From Sedimenticola_A sp040506425 (GTDB taxonomy: Bacteria; Pseudomonadota; Gammaproteobacteria; Chromatiales; Chromatiaceae), in assembly GCA_965224515.1 (NCBI GenBank), contig OZ245051.1, forward strand, positions 2,790,001 to 2,854,000: a stretch of 64,000 bases of DNA, read 5' to 3'. Positions 8,981-18,092 of the stretch are shown here, piece by piece (the first letter of the stretch is position 1; each line of letters starts with the position of its first letter). The position numbers were made by a program, and so were the translations under genes. The notes under the pieces were generated by a model. The model was not told the DNA's origin and searched no databases. It was given only the letters and a program-made list of their open reading frames with translations.

Positions 8981-11016
8981 AGTTTGTACAGGCCATGACT
9001 GGTGCCCATGTAGATCGAGCCATTGGTAGGGCTGGTCGATAGACTCCATACCGTGTAATTCGACCCAAGATTCAGATTGTATTCTTTCCAGCTATTGCCT
9101 GAGTCCTTTGAGTGGAATACTCCATTTGAATGGCCCAAACCTGGTGCACGCCGGCCAAGGTAGATCTCGTTCGGGTTCAGAGGGTCAATTGCAATGGCCT
9201 GCACATATATTTTTCCATGGGTATCAGGCCGGAGTCCATGGGTAGATGCTTTATTAAACCATTTTCTGCCATCGAAGATCATTAGACCTCTTGCTGTACC
9301 GACATAGATTATTTTGTCATCCTCAGGGGAGATGGCAAATGCGGTGACGGTGATGTGTCCCATCCTGGGCATGGATAGGGCTTTCCAGGTGTTTCCACCA
9401 TCAGTGGAACGAAATATTGTCGTTTTCTTCTTACTCTTGGAAAGACCGTATATTATGTCACCATTGCTAGGCGCCGCACCGAGAACCGTATGTTTCAGTC
9501 TTATCCACGATTTTCCCTTGTCATTGCTTCGGTAGTTCCCAGCATAGATAATCTGGCTCTTTTGCGGGTGGATACCAATATAGCCAAATGTGTCCCGTAT
9601 TTGTTCAATTTGCCAGGAATTTCCAGAATTATGTGAGACTGCAAGGTTCTGTTTTTTCCAACTTCCAATGGATGCAACTAACGTATCACTATTTCCATCA
9701 ATTGCGCTTGATGAACGCTTCCCGCCTGCAGCGAGTTCTATATGAGAAAAAGTCTGGCCGCTGTCGCTGGTGTGCCACAGGCCATGGTCAGTCAGTGATA
9801 AAACCATGCTGTCAGGCCCGGTAAAGGCAATATCCATTATCCGGCCACCGGAGTAGCCGCTCCCACTGTAGAACCAGGTTTTACCGCCATCTTCGGTACG
9901 TAGTACCCGGGCCCTGCCGTTGGAAACACTTAAGGCTATATTGGGATCAGTAGGATGCGATGCAAACGGACTTGAAAACCAAAATCCGCCCCTTTTTATG
10001 AGATTCTTCGCTTCGGTGGTTTGATTTCTATGCCAGGTTCCCCCCCCATTCCTGGTGTAGTAGGGCCCCTTGGGGTTGCTGAGATGGGTGCCTAGCAGAA
10101 CGATATCGGGTTGTACTGGGCTTATAGACAGGTCACTGGAAAAAATACCCGATGGCAGACCTTTGCTTGTTTTAAAAAAAGTCTTTCCAGCATCGTCAGA
10201 ACGGTAGACACCGTTTTTTCCTGTCGCAGCGATAATACGCTTTGGGGCGGCAGGAGAAACTTCGATGGACAGGGGAGGAGATGGCAGACCTTTGCCGAGA
10301 GGTCTTGTTCTCTTTCCGTCGTAGCTGAAGAGTCCCTGGTCAGTTGCAATTAACAGCGTTCCGGGTGAATCTGGACTCTCTTCCATGTCTATAATGTGCC
10401 CCCTATCGAAACCTGTACTAATCCAGGTACGGCCCCCATCCGAGGTAATCAATAGACCCTGGTAGTAAGATCCCGTATAGGCAGTAAAGGCGCTATTTTT
10501 AATTGTTCGACTGTCGAAAATTATTAGGTTTCCGGTGGACTCCTGCATGTAAAATTGAGATGGATGGACAAGCTCCCAATAGACTCCTCCATTTGTTGAA
10601 AGATAAATACCTTGCTTTGCATGCTTCCATCTCGTTTTCCCCATTGGCTTTCGTCCGAGAAACCCTGCGGCCAAAACGATATTAGGATCTTTGGGGTGTA
10701 TGGCGAGGGATCTTGCTCCGTTGGCAGTAAAACCTGTATTTACAGGGAACCAGTGCCAGCCTCCATCTGTGGATTTCCATACCTGGGTGGTATCAGAACC
10801 CATATACACGATATTGGGGTCGGATGGTGCATATTTGAGGGTAATTATTTTCTGGAATCCCTCACCTCCAGAGACCCCCGCCGCAGCCTGTGCCTTGGTG
10901 GTCAGAGGTACGGGAATCCACCTGTCCGCTGCATTGACAGAACTCATGAATGGTTGAATTACCACTAACAAGGAAATGATACCCCATTGAAGAACTGACT
11001 TTACATGTTGGGGCAT
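8968..11016 (-). CDS. Exported Asp-box (BNR/VPS10-like) beta-propeller protein
   Basis: 682 residues. A signal peptide (hydrophobic SLLVVIQPF, likely cleavage after SVNA at residue 29) is followed by a repetitive domain with at least eleven Asp-box motifs (S/T-x-D/N-x-G-x-T/S-W/F), such as STDGGWHWF, TSDGGRTWI, TEDGGKTWF and STDGGNTWK. These fold as six- to ten-bladed propellers in sialidases, GH74 xyloglucanases and sortilin. No catalytic residues can be assigned, so this may be a polysaccharide-binding or -trimming protein of the periplasm or cell surface. It starts 3 bases after the sulfotransferase stop on the same strand, so it is surely co-transcribed with the sulfation and polymerase genes. 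Confidence 0.78.
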   Translation of the reverse strand: MPQHVKSVLQWGIISLLVVIQPFMSSVNAADRWIPVPLTTKAQAAAGVSGGEGFQKIITLKYAPSDPNIVYMGSDTTQVWKSTDGGWHWFPVNTGFTANGARSLAIHPKDPNIVLAAGFLGRKPMGKTRWKHAKQGIYLSTNGGVYWELVHPSQFYMQESTGNLIIFDSRTIKNSAFTAYTGSYYQGLLITSDGGRTWISTGFDRGHIIDMEESPDSPGTLLIATDQGLFSYDGKRTRPLGKGLPSPPLSIEVSPAAPKRIIAATGKNGVYRSDDAGKTFFKTSKGLPSGIFSSDLSISPVQPDIVLLGTHLSNPKGPYYTRNGGGTWHRNQTTEAKNLIKRGGFWFSSPFASHPTDPNIALSVSNGRARVLRTEDGGKTWFYSGSGYSGGRIMDIAFTGPDSMVLSLTDHGLWHTSDSGQTFSHIELAAGGKRSSSAIDGNSDTLVASIGSWKKQNLAVSHNSGNSWQIEQIRDTFGYIGIHPQKSQIIYAGNYRSNDKGKSWIRLKHTVLGAAPSNGDIIYGLSKSKKKTTIFRSTDGGNTWKALSMPRMGHITVTAFAISPEDDKIIYVGTARGLMIFDGRKWFNKASTHGLRPDTHGKIYVQAIAIDPLNPNEIYLGRRAPGLGHSNGVFHSKDSGNSWKEYNLNLGSNYTVWSLSTSPTNGSIYMGTSHGLYKLQKY

Positions 11017-11019
11017 GGA

Positions 11020-11892
11020 TTATTTCCACTCCAGGGTCTCTGGGTTGTACCCAATATGTGAATGGATATTGCGTGCTGACTCTTTCAGGCGCCTGATATC
11101 ATTCTCTGGCCAGTCATCATAATTACCTGAGCTTTGTTGAATACTGCGTTGGCGTCGCGCCTTGATGTCTTCGTACCCGATGTCGTGAGATTGACGGTAC
11201 CATTCGAGTACAGTCTCTTCCCACTCTAAGCCCAGGAAATCAAAAGTCCCTTCCATGACTCCTTTCACGTCACTACAAAGGTTTTCATACACGAGTTTGT
11301 GACAGGATGCCCCGTGACGTTCATGCCATTCAAGCATGATCTGGCTGTCCTTTTTCCAATAGTCGAAACAGGTATCGATTGTTTTGTTTTCCTCCAGAGG
11401 TTCGATAACCTGCTTGAACATGGATTGCGCTACATCCAGGCCGTTTCTGTAGATCAGAATATACTTGGCACGCCCCTCGTATAACCAGTGGAGGAAATCG
11501 AGAATTCTGACATATTCAGGGGTTTTATCCACAAGAATACTTTTGCCTTTTACAGAAAGATAGGGTGAATAGAGTGATGAGGCGAAATTCTTCAAACTGT
11601 TCCGGACATAGTCGCTCTCAAGTCCCAGGGTCTCCAGTGCTTTGGTGGTGCTTGTGTCTCCATGCATTTCTGCAAGGTTTACAAGAAACTTGGTTTCAGG
11701 CGGGCAACAAAGCTGTGAGTGTGAGTCCAGCAGAAAGCGAAGCAGGGTTGTTCCGGAGCGAAAAGTACCAATTACGAATACTGGCGTGATGTTTGTCTCA
11801 TCGCTCAAGTTTACAACCCGGATCTGTGTTCGTCCGAATGCCATATCCCTAAGTCTGGTGCGAAGCTTGTCGAGCACTTGGCTGATCTCCAT
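11020..11892 (-). CDS. PAPS-dependent sulfotransferase (second of three)
   Basis: 290 residues. The 5'-phosphosulfate loop is IGTFRSGTTLLR (about 41-52). The 3'-phosphate region reads ILIYRNGLDVAQSMFK, with Arg and Ser spaced as in the Sulfotransfer_3-like family. It differs strongly from the other two sulfotransferases of the island, so it probably sulfates another position or sugar. It lies between the polymerase (27 bases upstream) and the exported propeller gene (3 bases downstream) in one minus-strand operon. Confidence 0.83.
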   Translation of the reverse strand: MEISQVLDKLRTRLRDMAFGRTQIRVVNLSDETNITPVFVIGTFRSGTTLLRFLLDSHSQLCCPPETKFLVNLAEMHGDTSTTKALETLGLESDYVRNSLKNFASSLYSPYLSVKGKSILVDKTPEYVRILDFLHWLYEGRAKYILIYRNGLDVAQSMFKQVIEPLEENKTIDTCFDYWKKDSQIMLEWHERHGASCHKLVYENLCSDVKGVMEGTFDFLGLEWEETVLEWYRQSHDIGYEDIKARRQRSIQQSSGNYDDWPENDIRRLKESARNIHSHIGYNPETLEWK

Positions 11893-11919
11893 GAATGGTT
11901 AAAGTGTGTGCCGGTATGT

Positions 11920-13212
11920 TTATGATTTCTTCGGTGAGTGGGAATCATGTGGGGGTTTGAGCATTTGCATGGCATACAGCTTGTCTAGTTTGATTCCAAT
12001 TGCCACCATGGTTAGAAAGAGTGGAAAATTAATAACATTGAATATGATATTTTGTGTCGACGAGATGATGATAAAATATATAGACAGCATTATCAGGGAA
12101 AAGTTGTATATCCACAGTTCAGGTACTATTGGTCTGAAAACGAAATAAGCAGCGATTCGCAATAAAAACAAGAAATAAAGCAATGCTGCAATAAGTCCCA
12201 TTTCAAGTGCTATGAGGATATAGTCATTATGTGGGGCCATACTCTGACCGAGAAGTTTAGTGGTGACTACTTCTGATGTACCGACTCCATATCCGATGAT
12301 TGGCTTATTCTCGATCAAGGCTAATATCTCTTTCCAGTGCTCGATTCGGCCCTCAAAGGTATTTCTTTGGTAGTAGTTGTCACGATTGCCCAGATCTTCA
12401 AAACGCTCTGCAATAATATCCACGAAGAACAGAGCCATAATCAGGGCGCCAAGGGCAATCCAATGTAGTTTGATAAAACGTCGATATTTCACGGCGGCCA
12501 CGATGAACCCGATGATCAGTGCTATCCAGGTGCCCCGGTTCAGTGCAAGGACCTGAGATGTAAGAACTGCCCCGAGTAAACCAGCCATGAGTATCTTCTT
12601 TCTGCGGCCAACTGAATCAATTAGAAGTATGGCCGAGGCAGCGGTTATTGAACTCAGGTAAATTCCGTAGGCGTTACCTACCCCAAATACACCGTTGATA
12701 CGACCTACTGCCCCAGCCTGGGAATACAGCATCTGGTAGTTTCCAGTGATTGCTTGGTAAAACCCCATGGCCAGTGGGATCATGGCTCCGATGACAAGCG
12801 CGAATAACAGCTTCCTGGCGTCTTCCATTGTGTTGACGCTATTGTACGCCATGTTGAAGATGAACCAGATGGTCAGCAATTTCGCAATACCAGTGGCAGA
12901 TTCTCGGTAATCGTTGGAGAACACAGCAGAGATAAAAGCAAGTAATATGACAATGCTAAGCAGGAGGCCTTTATCAGGGATGAATCGCCAGTTTTTTCTG
13001 AAAACAATGCAGGTGGTTCCGACGAAAATAATTGCCAGGGTGATAGAAGTGGAAATAGGTAGGCCCGCGAGTTTGTACTGCATTATCGAAAATGGCTGCA
13101 GTAATGGGCGAAATATACTGTAGATCAGGACAACGTTAAGAGGTGAAAGAGTGGAGGCAAAGATCAGAAACGATGTAAGCAAAGCTATTGTTTGTGCGGC
13201 TATGATTAGCAT
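11920..13212 (-). CDS. O-antigen ligase/polymerase family protein (Wzy-type EPS polymerase)
   Basis: 430 residues with about 11-12 membrane helices. The larger periplasmic loop carries the PF04932 signature region (GYGVGTSEV and APHNDYILIALEMG), and RGTWIALIIGFIVA lies in the preceding helix. WaaL ligases and Wzy polymerases share this fold. Within an EPS locus holding a flippase, chain-length protein and exporter, a polymerase is the likelier role. It is flanked by two sulfotransferase genes on the same strand with gaps of 21 and 27 bases. This suggests that repeat-unit sulfation and polymerisation are expressed together. Confidence 0.82.
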   Translation of the reverse strand: MLIIAAQTIALLTSFLIFASTLSPLNVVLIYSIFRPLLQPFSIMQYKLAGLPISTSITLAIIFVGTTCIVFRKNWRFIPDKGLLLSIVILLAFISAVFSNDYRESATGIAKLLTIWFIFNMAYNSVNTMEDARKLLFALVIGAMIPLAMGFYQAITGNYQMLYSQAGAVGRINGVFGVGNAYGIYLSSITAASAILLIDSVGRRKKILMAGLLGAVLTSQVLALNRGTWIALIIGFIVAAVKYRRFIKLHWIALGALIMALFFVDIIAERFEDLGNRDNYYQRNTFEGRIEHWKEILALIENKPIIGYGVGTSEVVTTKLLGQSMAPHNDYILIALEMGLIAALLYFLFLLRIAAYFVFRPIVPELWIYNFSLIMLSIYFIIISSTQNIIFNVINFPLFLTMVAIGIKLDKLYAMQMLKPPHDSHSPKKS

Positions 13213-13233
13213 TATGTGTGTTCTACTAAGTGA

Positions 13234-14187
13234 TTAAAATGTATATCCGCACTTGGCTGCTTCATTTCGTGTGATTTTCAGGATGCTCGAGGTTTGGGCG
13301 GGGGTAAGGTGTTCCTTGTAAGATTCATCAAGAACAATGGGAGTGTCGGCCCCCGCATATTTAGATGGGCTACCACCCAAATGATGTACACCATGAATAT
13401 TTCGTTTCAAAGTTTCCGGCTCAAAGGCCAGGTCTAGAAAACTACATATTCTCTTTATCTCTGTCTCGGTTTCATGGCAAAGGTCTTCATAACGAATATT
13501 AAGTACGTTCTCCGGTGATAGGGCATGGCTGTACAATAACATCTGCCGTGTTTTTTGCTGCCACTGTCTTGCAGCCTTGCGCAAAGGGAGACCGCGCTTG
13601 GACTTGGAGTAAACCACGCCACGTGGATCTCGAAATAAATTTACCAATTTGATGCGTTCAGGATCCTGGTGAATCAGGGATCGCAACCTTAATGGGCTTT
13701 TTGATGAATCTAGTATATAGCGGCTTCCAGATGCCTTGGCGGCTGCATCGTAGAGTTCAAAACTATCCCTGGCAATGCGAGGGCCATTGAGCAGTTTATC
13801 GACAGCCTTTGATTCATAGATTTCGGGGTAGAAATGTAGGGATGCCCATAGCAGTTTCTTGAGGAACCTGTTAAATATGTTCTTGTGATCTCGGCGTAGA
13901 TAGAACGGCTTCAACTCAAGTGAATCCAGGGGACGATCAATGTTCTCAGCAACTTTTTTCCAGAATGAACATTCATCAAGGCTCTGGCCGCAGAAGCAGA
14001 CCAGTTCATGCACAGATGGATAAAAATCCCTGTTACCGGTCGCGAAAGCCCGTAATTGATAGGCCTCACCCAGTGAGGTGATCTGAGAGTGTCCGGCAAG
14101 CATCATGTCAAGTAGCGTTGAACCTGAACGGTCGTCGCTGGCAATGTATATCAGGTCTGTGTTCGAATTCGGGGACTGTTCAAGCAT
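13234..14187 (-). CDS. PAPS-dependent sulfotransferase (third of three)
   Basis: 317 residues. The 5'-phosphosulfate loop is ASDDRSGSTLLDMML (about 16-30). The 3'-phosphate motif is LFRDPRGVVYSKSKRG. It carries several cysteines not found in the other two (VCFCGQSLDECSFW). It is the first gene of the minus-strand operon and is divergent from the glycosyltransferase at 14413 across a 225-base AT-rich gap that must hold both promoters. Its sequence class resembles bacterial sulfotransferases of the Sulfotransfer_3 group; the substrate is unknown. Confidence 0.83.
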   Translation of the reverse strand: MLEQSPNSNTDLIYIASDDRSGSTLLDMMLAGHSQITSLGEAYQLRAFATGNRDFYPSVHELVCFCGQSLDECSFWKKVAENIDRPLDSLELKPFYLRRDHKNIFNRFLKKLLWASLHFYPEIYESKAVDKLLNGPRIARDSFELYDAAAKASGSRYILDSSKSPLRLRSLIHQDPERIKLVNLFRDPRGVVYSKSKRGLPLRKAARQWQQKTRQMLLYSHALSPENVLNIRYEDLCHETETEIKRICSFLDLAFEPETLKRNIHGVHHLGGSPSKYAGADTPIVLDESYKEHLTPAQTSSILKITRNEAAKCGYTF

Positions 14188-14412
14188 TTTGTTGGTGAAA
14201 TCCTAAAGAAAATTAACCATCCTGTAGCTGTTTGATATTACGCCAATCAGCGAGCAATGCGCAATAATATGATGGCGTATTCCTCTTTTGTTCACATTTT
14301 AAATGGATGTTTTCCGGATTTGGTGTGTTCAGGTAAGATGTAGCAAAGATGTTTATACAACAACAATAATTTCATACTGGAATGGAACGGATTGAAGGGG
14401 CCTGGTGGACTG

Positions 14413-15630
14413 ATGAGGATACTGTCGGTAAATAAGTTTTTTTGGCGTAAAGGCGGCAGTGAGACGGTTTTTTTTGACGAGATGTCATTGCTCACCGACA
14501 GGGGGCATACGGTTGTTCCATTTTCCATGAAAAACCACCAGAACAACGAGAGCGAGTTCTCCGGTTATTTTGTTGAAGAAGTGGATTACGAGAAAGGTGG
14601 GTTGGTAAATAAACTGTCAAATGCATCGAAGGTGATTTACTCACTTGATGCCCGAAATAAAATGAACGCCCTGTTGAAAGAGTCACAGTTTGATGTGGCC
14701 CATTTTCATATCTTTCAGCACCAGATATCTCCGTCGGTATTCGGGCCTCTGAAACGACATGACATCCCCTTAGTTCTGACACTTCACGATCTGAAGCCGA
14801 TTTGTCCAAACTACCGTATGTATGTGAATGGAGAAATCTGCGAGGAATGCCGAGGCAGGAAATTCTACAAATGTACGCTGAAGCGATGCAATAAGGGATC
14901 ACTGTTGAACAGTGCGGTGAATTCCATCGAAATGTATCTGCACTATGCCCTCGGGTATTACCAGGGAGTGGATCAATACATAACCGTCAGCAATTTCTAC
15001 AGGAATAAAATGATTGAGTTCGGGTTTCCGGAAGATCGGGTTACATGCATACCGAATATGATTGACCTCAATGGTTATGAGTTGGCTGAAGATGATGATG
15101 GTTTTGCGTTATATTTTGGACGGCTCTCTGGTGAGAAGGACCTGGATACACTACTTGAAGCAGCGCGCAGGATACCTCAACAGCGGTTCGTGATTGCGGG
15201 TACCGGGCCGGATGAGGCACGCTACAGGAAATTCATTGAAAGGCATACCATGGAGAACGTTGAGTTTGTCGGGTACCAGACAGGGGAGTCGTTGAGGCAA
15301 CTGATTCGACGCTCTGCATTCACCCTTTTACCATCAAAATGGTATGAAAACTGTCCGATGAGTGTTCTTGAGTCACTTGGGTATGCGAGGCCTGTTATTG
15401 GTGCCCGAATCGGCGGTATCCCTGAATTGATCGAAGATGGTGTGGACGGATTTCATTTTTCACCTGGGGATGCAGAGGATCTGGCAGAAAAAATCCGTCT
15501 TATGGCGAGCCTTACAGCCTCCCAACGCAGGGAGATGGGTATGGCAGGTAGAGAGAGGGTCCAGAAACATCATGCACCGGATCGGCACTACGATGCTTTG
15601 ATCTCTGTTTACAACTCTGTTTCAAGGTAA
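14413..15630 (+). CDS. Glycosyltransferase family 4 (GT-B fold)
   Basis: 405 residues. The N-terminal Rossmann start is RILSVNKFFWRKGGSE. A four-cysteine stretch (GEICEECRGRKFYKC) is common in GT4 enzymes of EPS loci. The C-terminal domain has YFGRLSGEKDLDTL and the GT4 Ex7E motif (ENCPMSVLE, followed by GIPELIEDG). It would add a sugar from a nucleotide donor to the lipid-linked repeat unit at the inner face of the membrane. I chose the ATG at 14413, with GGTGGA about 5 bases upstream, over a TTG 21 bases earlier. The second glycosyltransferase follows after 7 bases. Confidence 0.85.
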   Translation: MRILSVNKFFWRKGGSETVFFDEMSLLTDRGHTVVPFSMKNHQNNESEFSGYFVEEVDYEKGGLVNKLSNASKVIYSLDARNKMNALLKESQFDVAHFHIFQHQISPSVFGPLKRHDIPLVLTLHDLKPICPNYRMYVNGEICEECRGRKFYKCTLKRCNKGSLLNSAVNSIEMYLHYALGYYQGVDQYITVSNFYRNKMIEFGFPEDRVTCIPNMIDLNGYELAEDDDGFALYFGRLSGEKDLDTLLEAARRIPQQRFVIAGTGPDEARYRKFIERHTMENVEFVGYQTGESLRQLIRRSAFTLLPSKWYENCPMSVLESLGYARPVIGARIGGIPELIEDGVDGFHFSPGDAEDLAEKIRLMASLTASQRREMGMAGRERVQKHHAPDRHYDALISVYNSVSR

Positions 15631-15637
15631 CCTTGAT

Positions 15638-16795
15638 TTGAATCGCGCTATGGACAATAAATCCGAGAATAAACCATTGCACGTTTTTATGCTCGGTTTC
15701 AGGGGGTTTCCCGGCGTCCAGGGAGGGGTTGAGACCCATGTGGAACACATCTGCCCCATTCTTGCCAGCCATGGGTGCAGGGTTACCGTGGCCATGCGTG
15801 CTCCATATGTTCCCGAGGGATTGGCCTCCAAGTGGCGTGGGGTCAGGATTATAAAGCTATGGTCACCTCACTCAAGGGGGCTGGAGGCAATTCTCCATAC
15901 ATTCATTGGTATTCTCTATGCTGGTTTTTTGAGGCCGGATGTAGTGCATCTTCAGGCCATTGGGCCTGCATTGATGACGCCTATAGCACGGCTCCTGGGG
16001 TTGCGGGTCGTTGTGACACATCACGGTCCTGATTATGACCGTCAAAAATGGGGCCCTTTTGCCAAATTTGTGCTTCAAATGGGTGAGAGGTTTGGGATGC
16101 GCTGGTCACAGGCCAGGATTGTTATCTCAAAGACCATTGCCAATATGGTTTTTCACAAGCATGGCAAGGAAGCGGACCTTATACCAAACGGGGTGGTACT
16201 CCCCGAGTTGGATGATGCGCAGGAAACACTTGATGATTATGACCTGGAGCCGGGCAAGTATGTTCTCATTGTCAGTCGTCTGGTTCCGGAAAAACGCCAT
16301 GACGACTTGATAGAGGCGTTCGCCGGAGCCGGTCTCGAAGGTTACAAACTGGTGATAGTGGGATCTTCTGATCACCCGGATGATTACTCCCGCCGTATTG
16401 AGCGGATGGGAAACGAAATACCCGGAGTTGTGATGACCGGTTTTCAAAGTGGTGAGGCGCTACGGCAGCTATTCAGTAACGCGGGACTGTTTGTTCTGCC
16501 TTCATCACACGAGGGGTTACCGATTGCTCTTTTGGAGGCGCTGAGCTACGGCTTGCCGGTGGTGGCCAGTGATATTCCGGCAAACCTGGAAGTTGAGCTT
16601 CCAGAGCACAGGTATTTTCCCTTGGGTGACATTGAACAGCTTCGTAACAGGATTGTTGAGGCTTTGGGTGTCGAGTGGACAATGAAAGATCGTGAAAGCA
16701 CTCGTGAAGAGGTGTCAGCGAAATATGATTGGCAAGAAATATCCCGAAAGACGCTTGAGGTTTACCGAAGAGTCGTGAATAGGAAACATAATTGA
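15638..16795 (+). CDS. Glycosyltransferase family 4 (GT-B fold)
   Basis: 385 residues. The N-terminus FMLGFRGFPGVQGGVETHVE is the start seen in WcaL/RfaG-like GT4 enzymes that recognise the donor through a glycine-rich loop. The C-terminal domain has IVSRLVPEKRHDDLI and the Ex7E motif EGLPIALLE. It probably adds a hexose to the repeat unit after or before the preceding enzyme. The start is uncertain: TTG at 15638 has AAGG about 10 bases upstream, while ATG at 15650 lacks a Shine-Dalgarno. The upstream glycosyltransferase stops 7 bases before it, so the two are translated from one message. Confidence 0.84.
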   Translation: MNRAMDNKSENKPLHVFMLGFRGFPGVQGGVETHVEHICPILASHGCRVTVAMRAPYVPEGLASKWRGVRIIKLWSPHSRGLEAILHTFIGILYAGFLRPDVVHLQAIGPALMTPIARLLGLRVVVTHHGPDYDRQKWGPFAKFVLQMGERFGMRWSQARIVISKTIANMVFHKHGKEADLIPNGVVLPELDDAQETLDDYDLEPGKYVLIVSRLVPEKRHDDLIEAFAGAGLEGYKLVIVGSSDHPDDYSRRIERMGNEIPGVVMTGFQSGEALRQLFSNAGLFVLPSSHEGLPIALLEALSYGLPVVASDIPANLEVELPEHRYFPLGDIEQLRNRIVEALGVEWTMKDRESTREEVSAKYDWQEISRKTLEVYRRVVNRKHN

Positions 16796-16868
16796 TTACC
16801 GACTTATCGTTTATATGACAATTGTTACCAGCAATTCGATATCCCAATAGTCAGTTGAGACACAATAT

Positions 16869-17843
16869 ATGAGAATTCTCGTGGTTGGCGGTGCCGGTTA
16901 CATCGGTTCGCAGATGGTTAAACTACTGGCCGGATCAGGTTACGAAGTGGTTACCCTGGATAACATGTCCACGGGTTACGCTGATGCCGTGCTCTATGGA
17001 ACACTGGTCAAAGGTGACATGGTTGATGCAGTTCAACTTGATCAGCTGTTGGGTGAAAAGCGTTTTGATGCGGTTATGCACTTTGCTGCCTTCAGTCTCG
17101 TAGGCGAGTCGATGGAGGATCCAGCCAAGTACTACCGGAACAATATTTCCAACACGCTCAACCTGCTCGACGCCATGGTTCGCCACGGGGTGCTGAATTT
17201 TATCTTCTCCTCCACCGCGGCTACTTTTGGTGAACCTGATTATTCGCCTATTGACGAGTTGCATCCCCAGCGGCCAATCAATCCCTATGGCCACAGCAAG
17301 CTCATGGTCGAAAAGATACTCGAGGATTACGACAGGGCCTATGGGCTAAAGTCCACCTGTTTACGCTATTTCAATGCAGCTGGCGCTGACCCTGAAGCTG
17401 AACTGGGCGAGCGGCATCAACCGGAAACCCACCTGATCCCTCTCGTATTGCAGGCGGCATCGGGCAGGCGTGACGCCATCACTGTGTTTGGGAATGATTA
17501 TGATACCCCTGATGGCACCTGCATCCGGGATTACATACACATATCTGATCTCTGTGATGCACACCTTCTCGCGCTGGAAGCAATGATCGCGAAAGGGGAG
17601 AGCGCGCGCTATAACCTTGGTAATGGCAATGGATTTTCTGTTAAAGCCGTTATTGATACAGCAAGCGAGGTCACAGGGAGGGTAATTCCAGTGAAAGAGG
17701 GGGATCGCAGGCCGGGTGATCCGGCAAGACTTGTAGCCGATGCCACGTTGGCTAAAGCGGAACTTGCGTGGAATCCAGTCTACGATCAGTTGAAGACGAT
17801 TATTCAACATGCCTGGGCATGGGAGTTGAAGCACTTCGGTTGA
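16869..17843 (+). CDS. galE: UDP-glucose 4-epimerase
   Basis: 324 residues. The NAD-binding motif is GGAGYIGS near the N-terminus, and the SDR catalytic pair is present as SSTAATFG and YGHSK. The C-terminal region RYNLGNGNGFSVKAVID is the usual GalE sugar-binding part. It interconverts UDP-glucose and UDP-galactose in the cytoplasm and so supplies donors for the glycosyltransferases just upstream. Length is close to the family norm (about 330). A 73-base gap separates it from the glycosyltransferase. Confidence 0.9.
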   Translation: MRILVVGGAGYIGSQMVKLLAGSGYEVVTLDNMSTGYADAVLYGTLVKGDMVDAVQLDQLLGEKRFDAVMHFAAFSLVGESMEDPAKYYRNNISNTLNLLDAMVRHGVLNFIFSSTAATFGEPDYSPIDELHPQRPINPYGHSKLMVEKILEDYDRAYGLKSTCLRYFNAAGADPEAELGERHQPETHLIPLVLQAASGRRDAITVFGNDYDTPDGTCIRDYIHISDLCDAHLLALEAMIAKGESARYNLGNGNGFSVKAVIDTASEVTGRVIPVKEGDRRPGDPARLVADATLAKAELAWNPVYDQLKTIIQHAWAWELKHFG

Positions 17844-17920
17844 AGTGATCAGGCACATAAGGCTTTACCTGAAGTCAAGAAAACAGACGTTTTTCCGGAT
17901 TGGAACCCGCCTGTTAGGGA

Positions 17921-17949
17921 TTGTCATCCGTTTGCAGTAGAATGTTAAT
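17921..17949 (+). promoter_or_regulatory. Candidate sigma-70 promoter upstream of the EPS ATPase gene
   Basis: TTGTCA, then 17 bases, then GTTAAT lies in the 249-base gap between galE and the ATPase gene. The -35 matches consensus at five of six positions and the -10 at four. This would leave a leader of about 135 bases. No other promoter is clearer in this gap. Confidence 0.3.
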
Positions 17950-18092
17950 CTGATTTCACCAGCTCTTTTCAGTTCGGCTTTCCAACGGGGAAGGCGTGTG
18001 ATTTTCTCTCCCGGTGGAGATACCGTGCTACGGCAGTGACTTGAAGGTTGATAACACCTGTGAGCTATTGATCATGGTTGAGAGATATTTGG

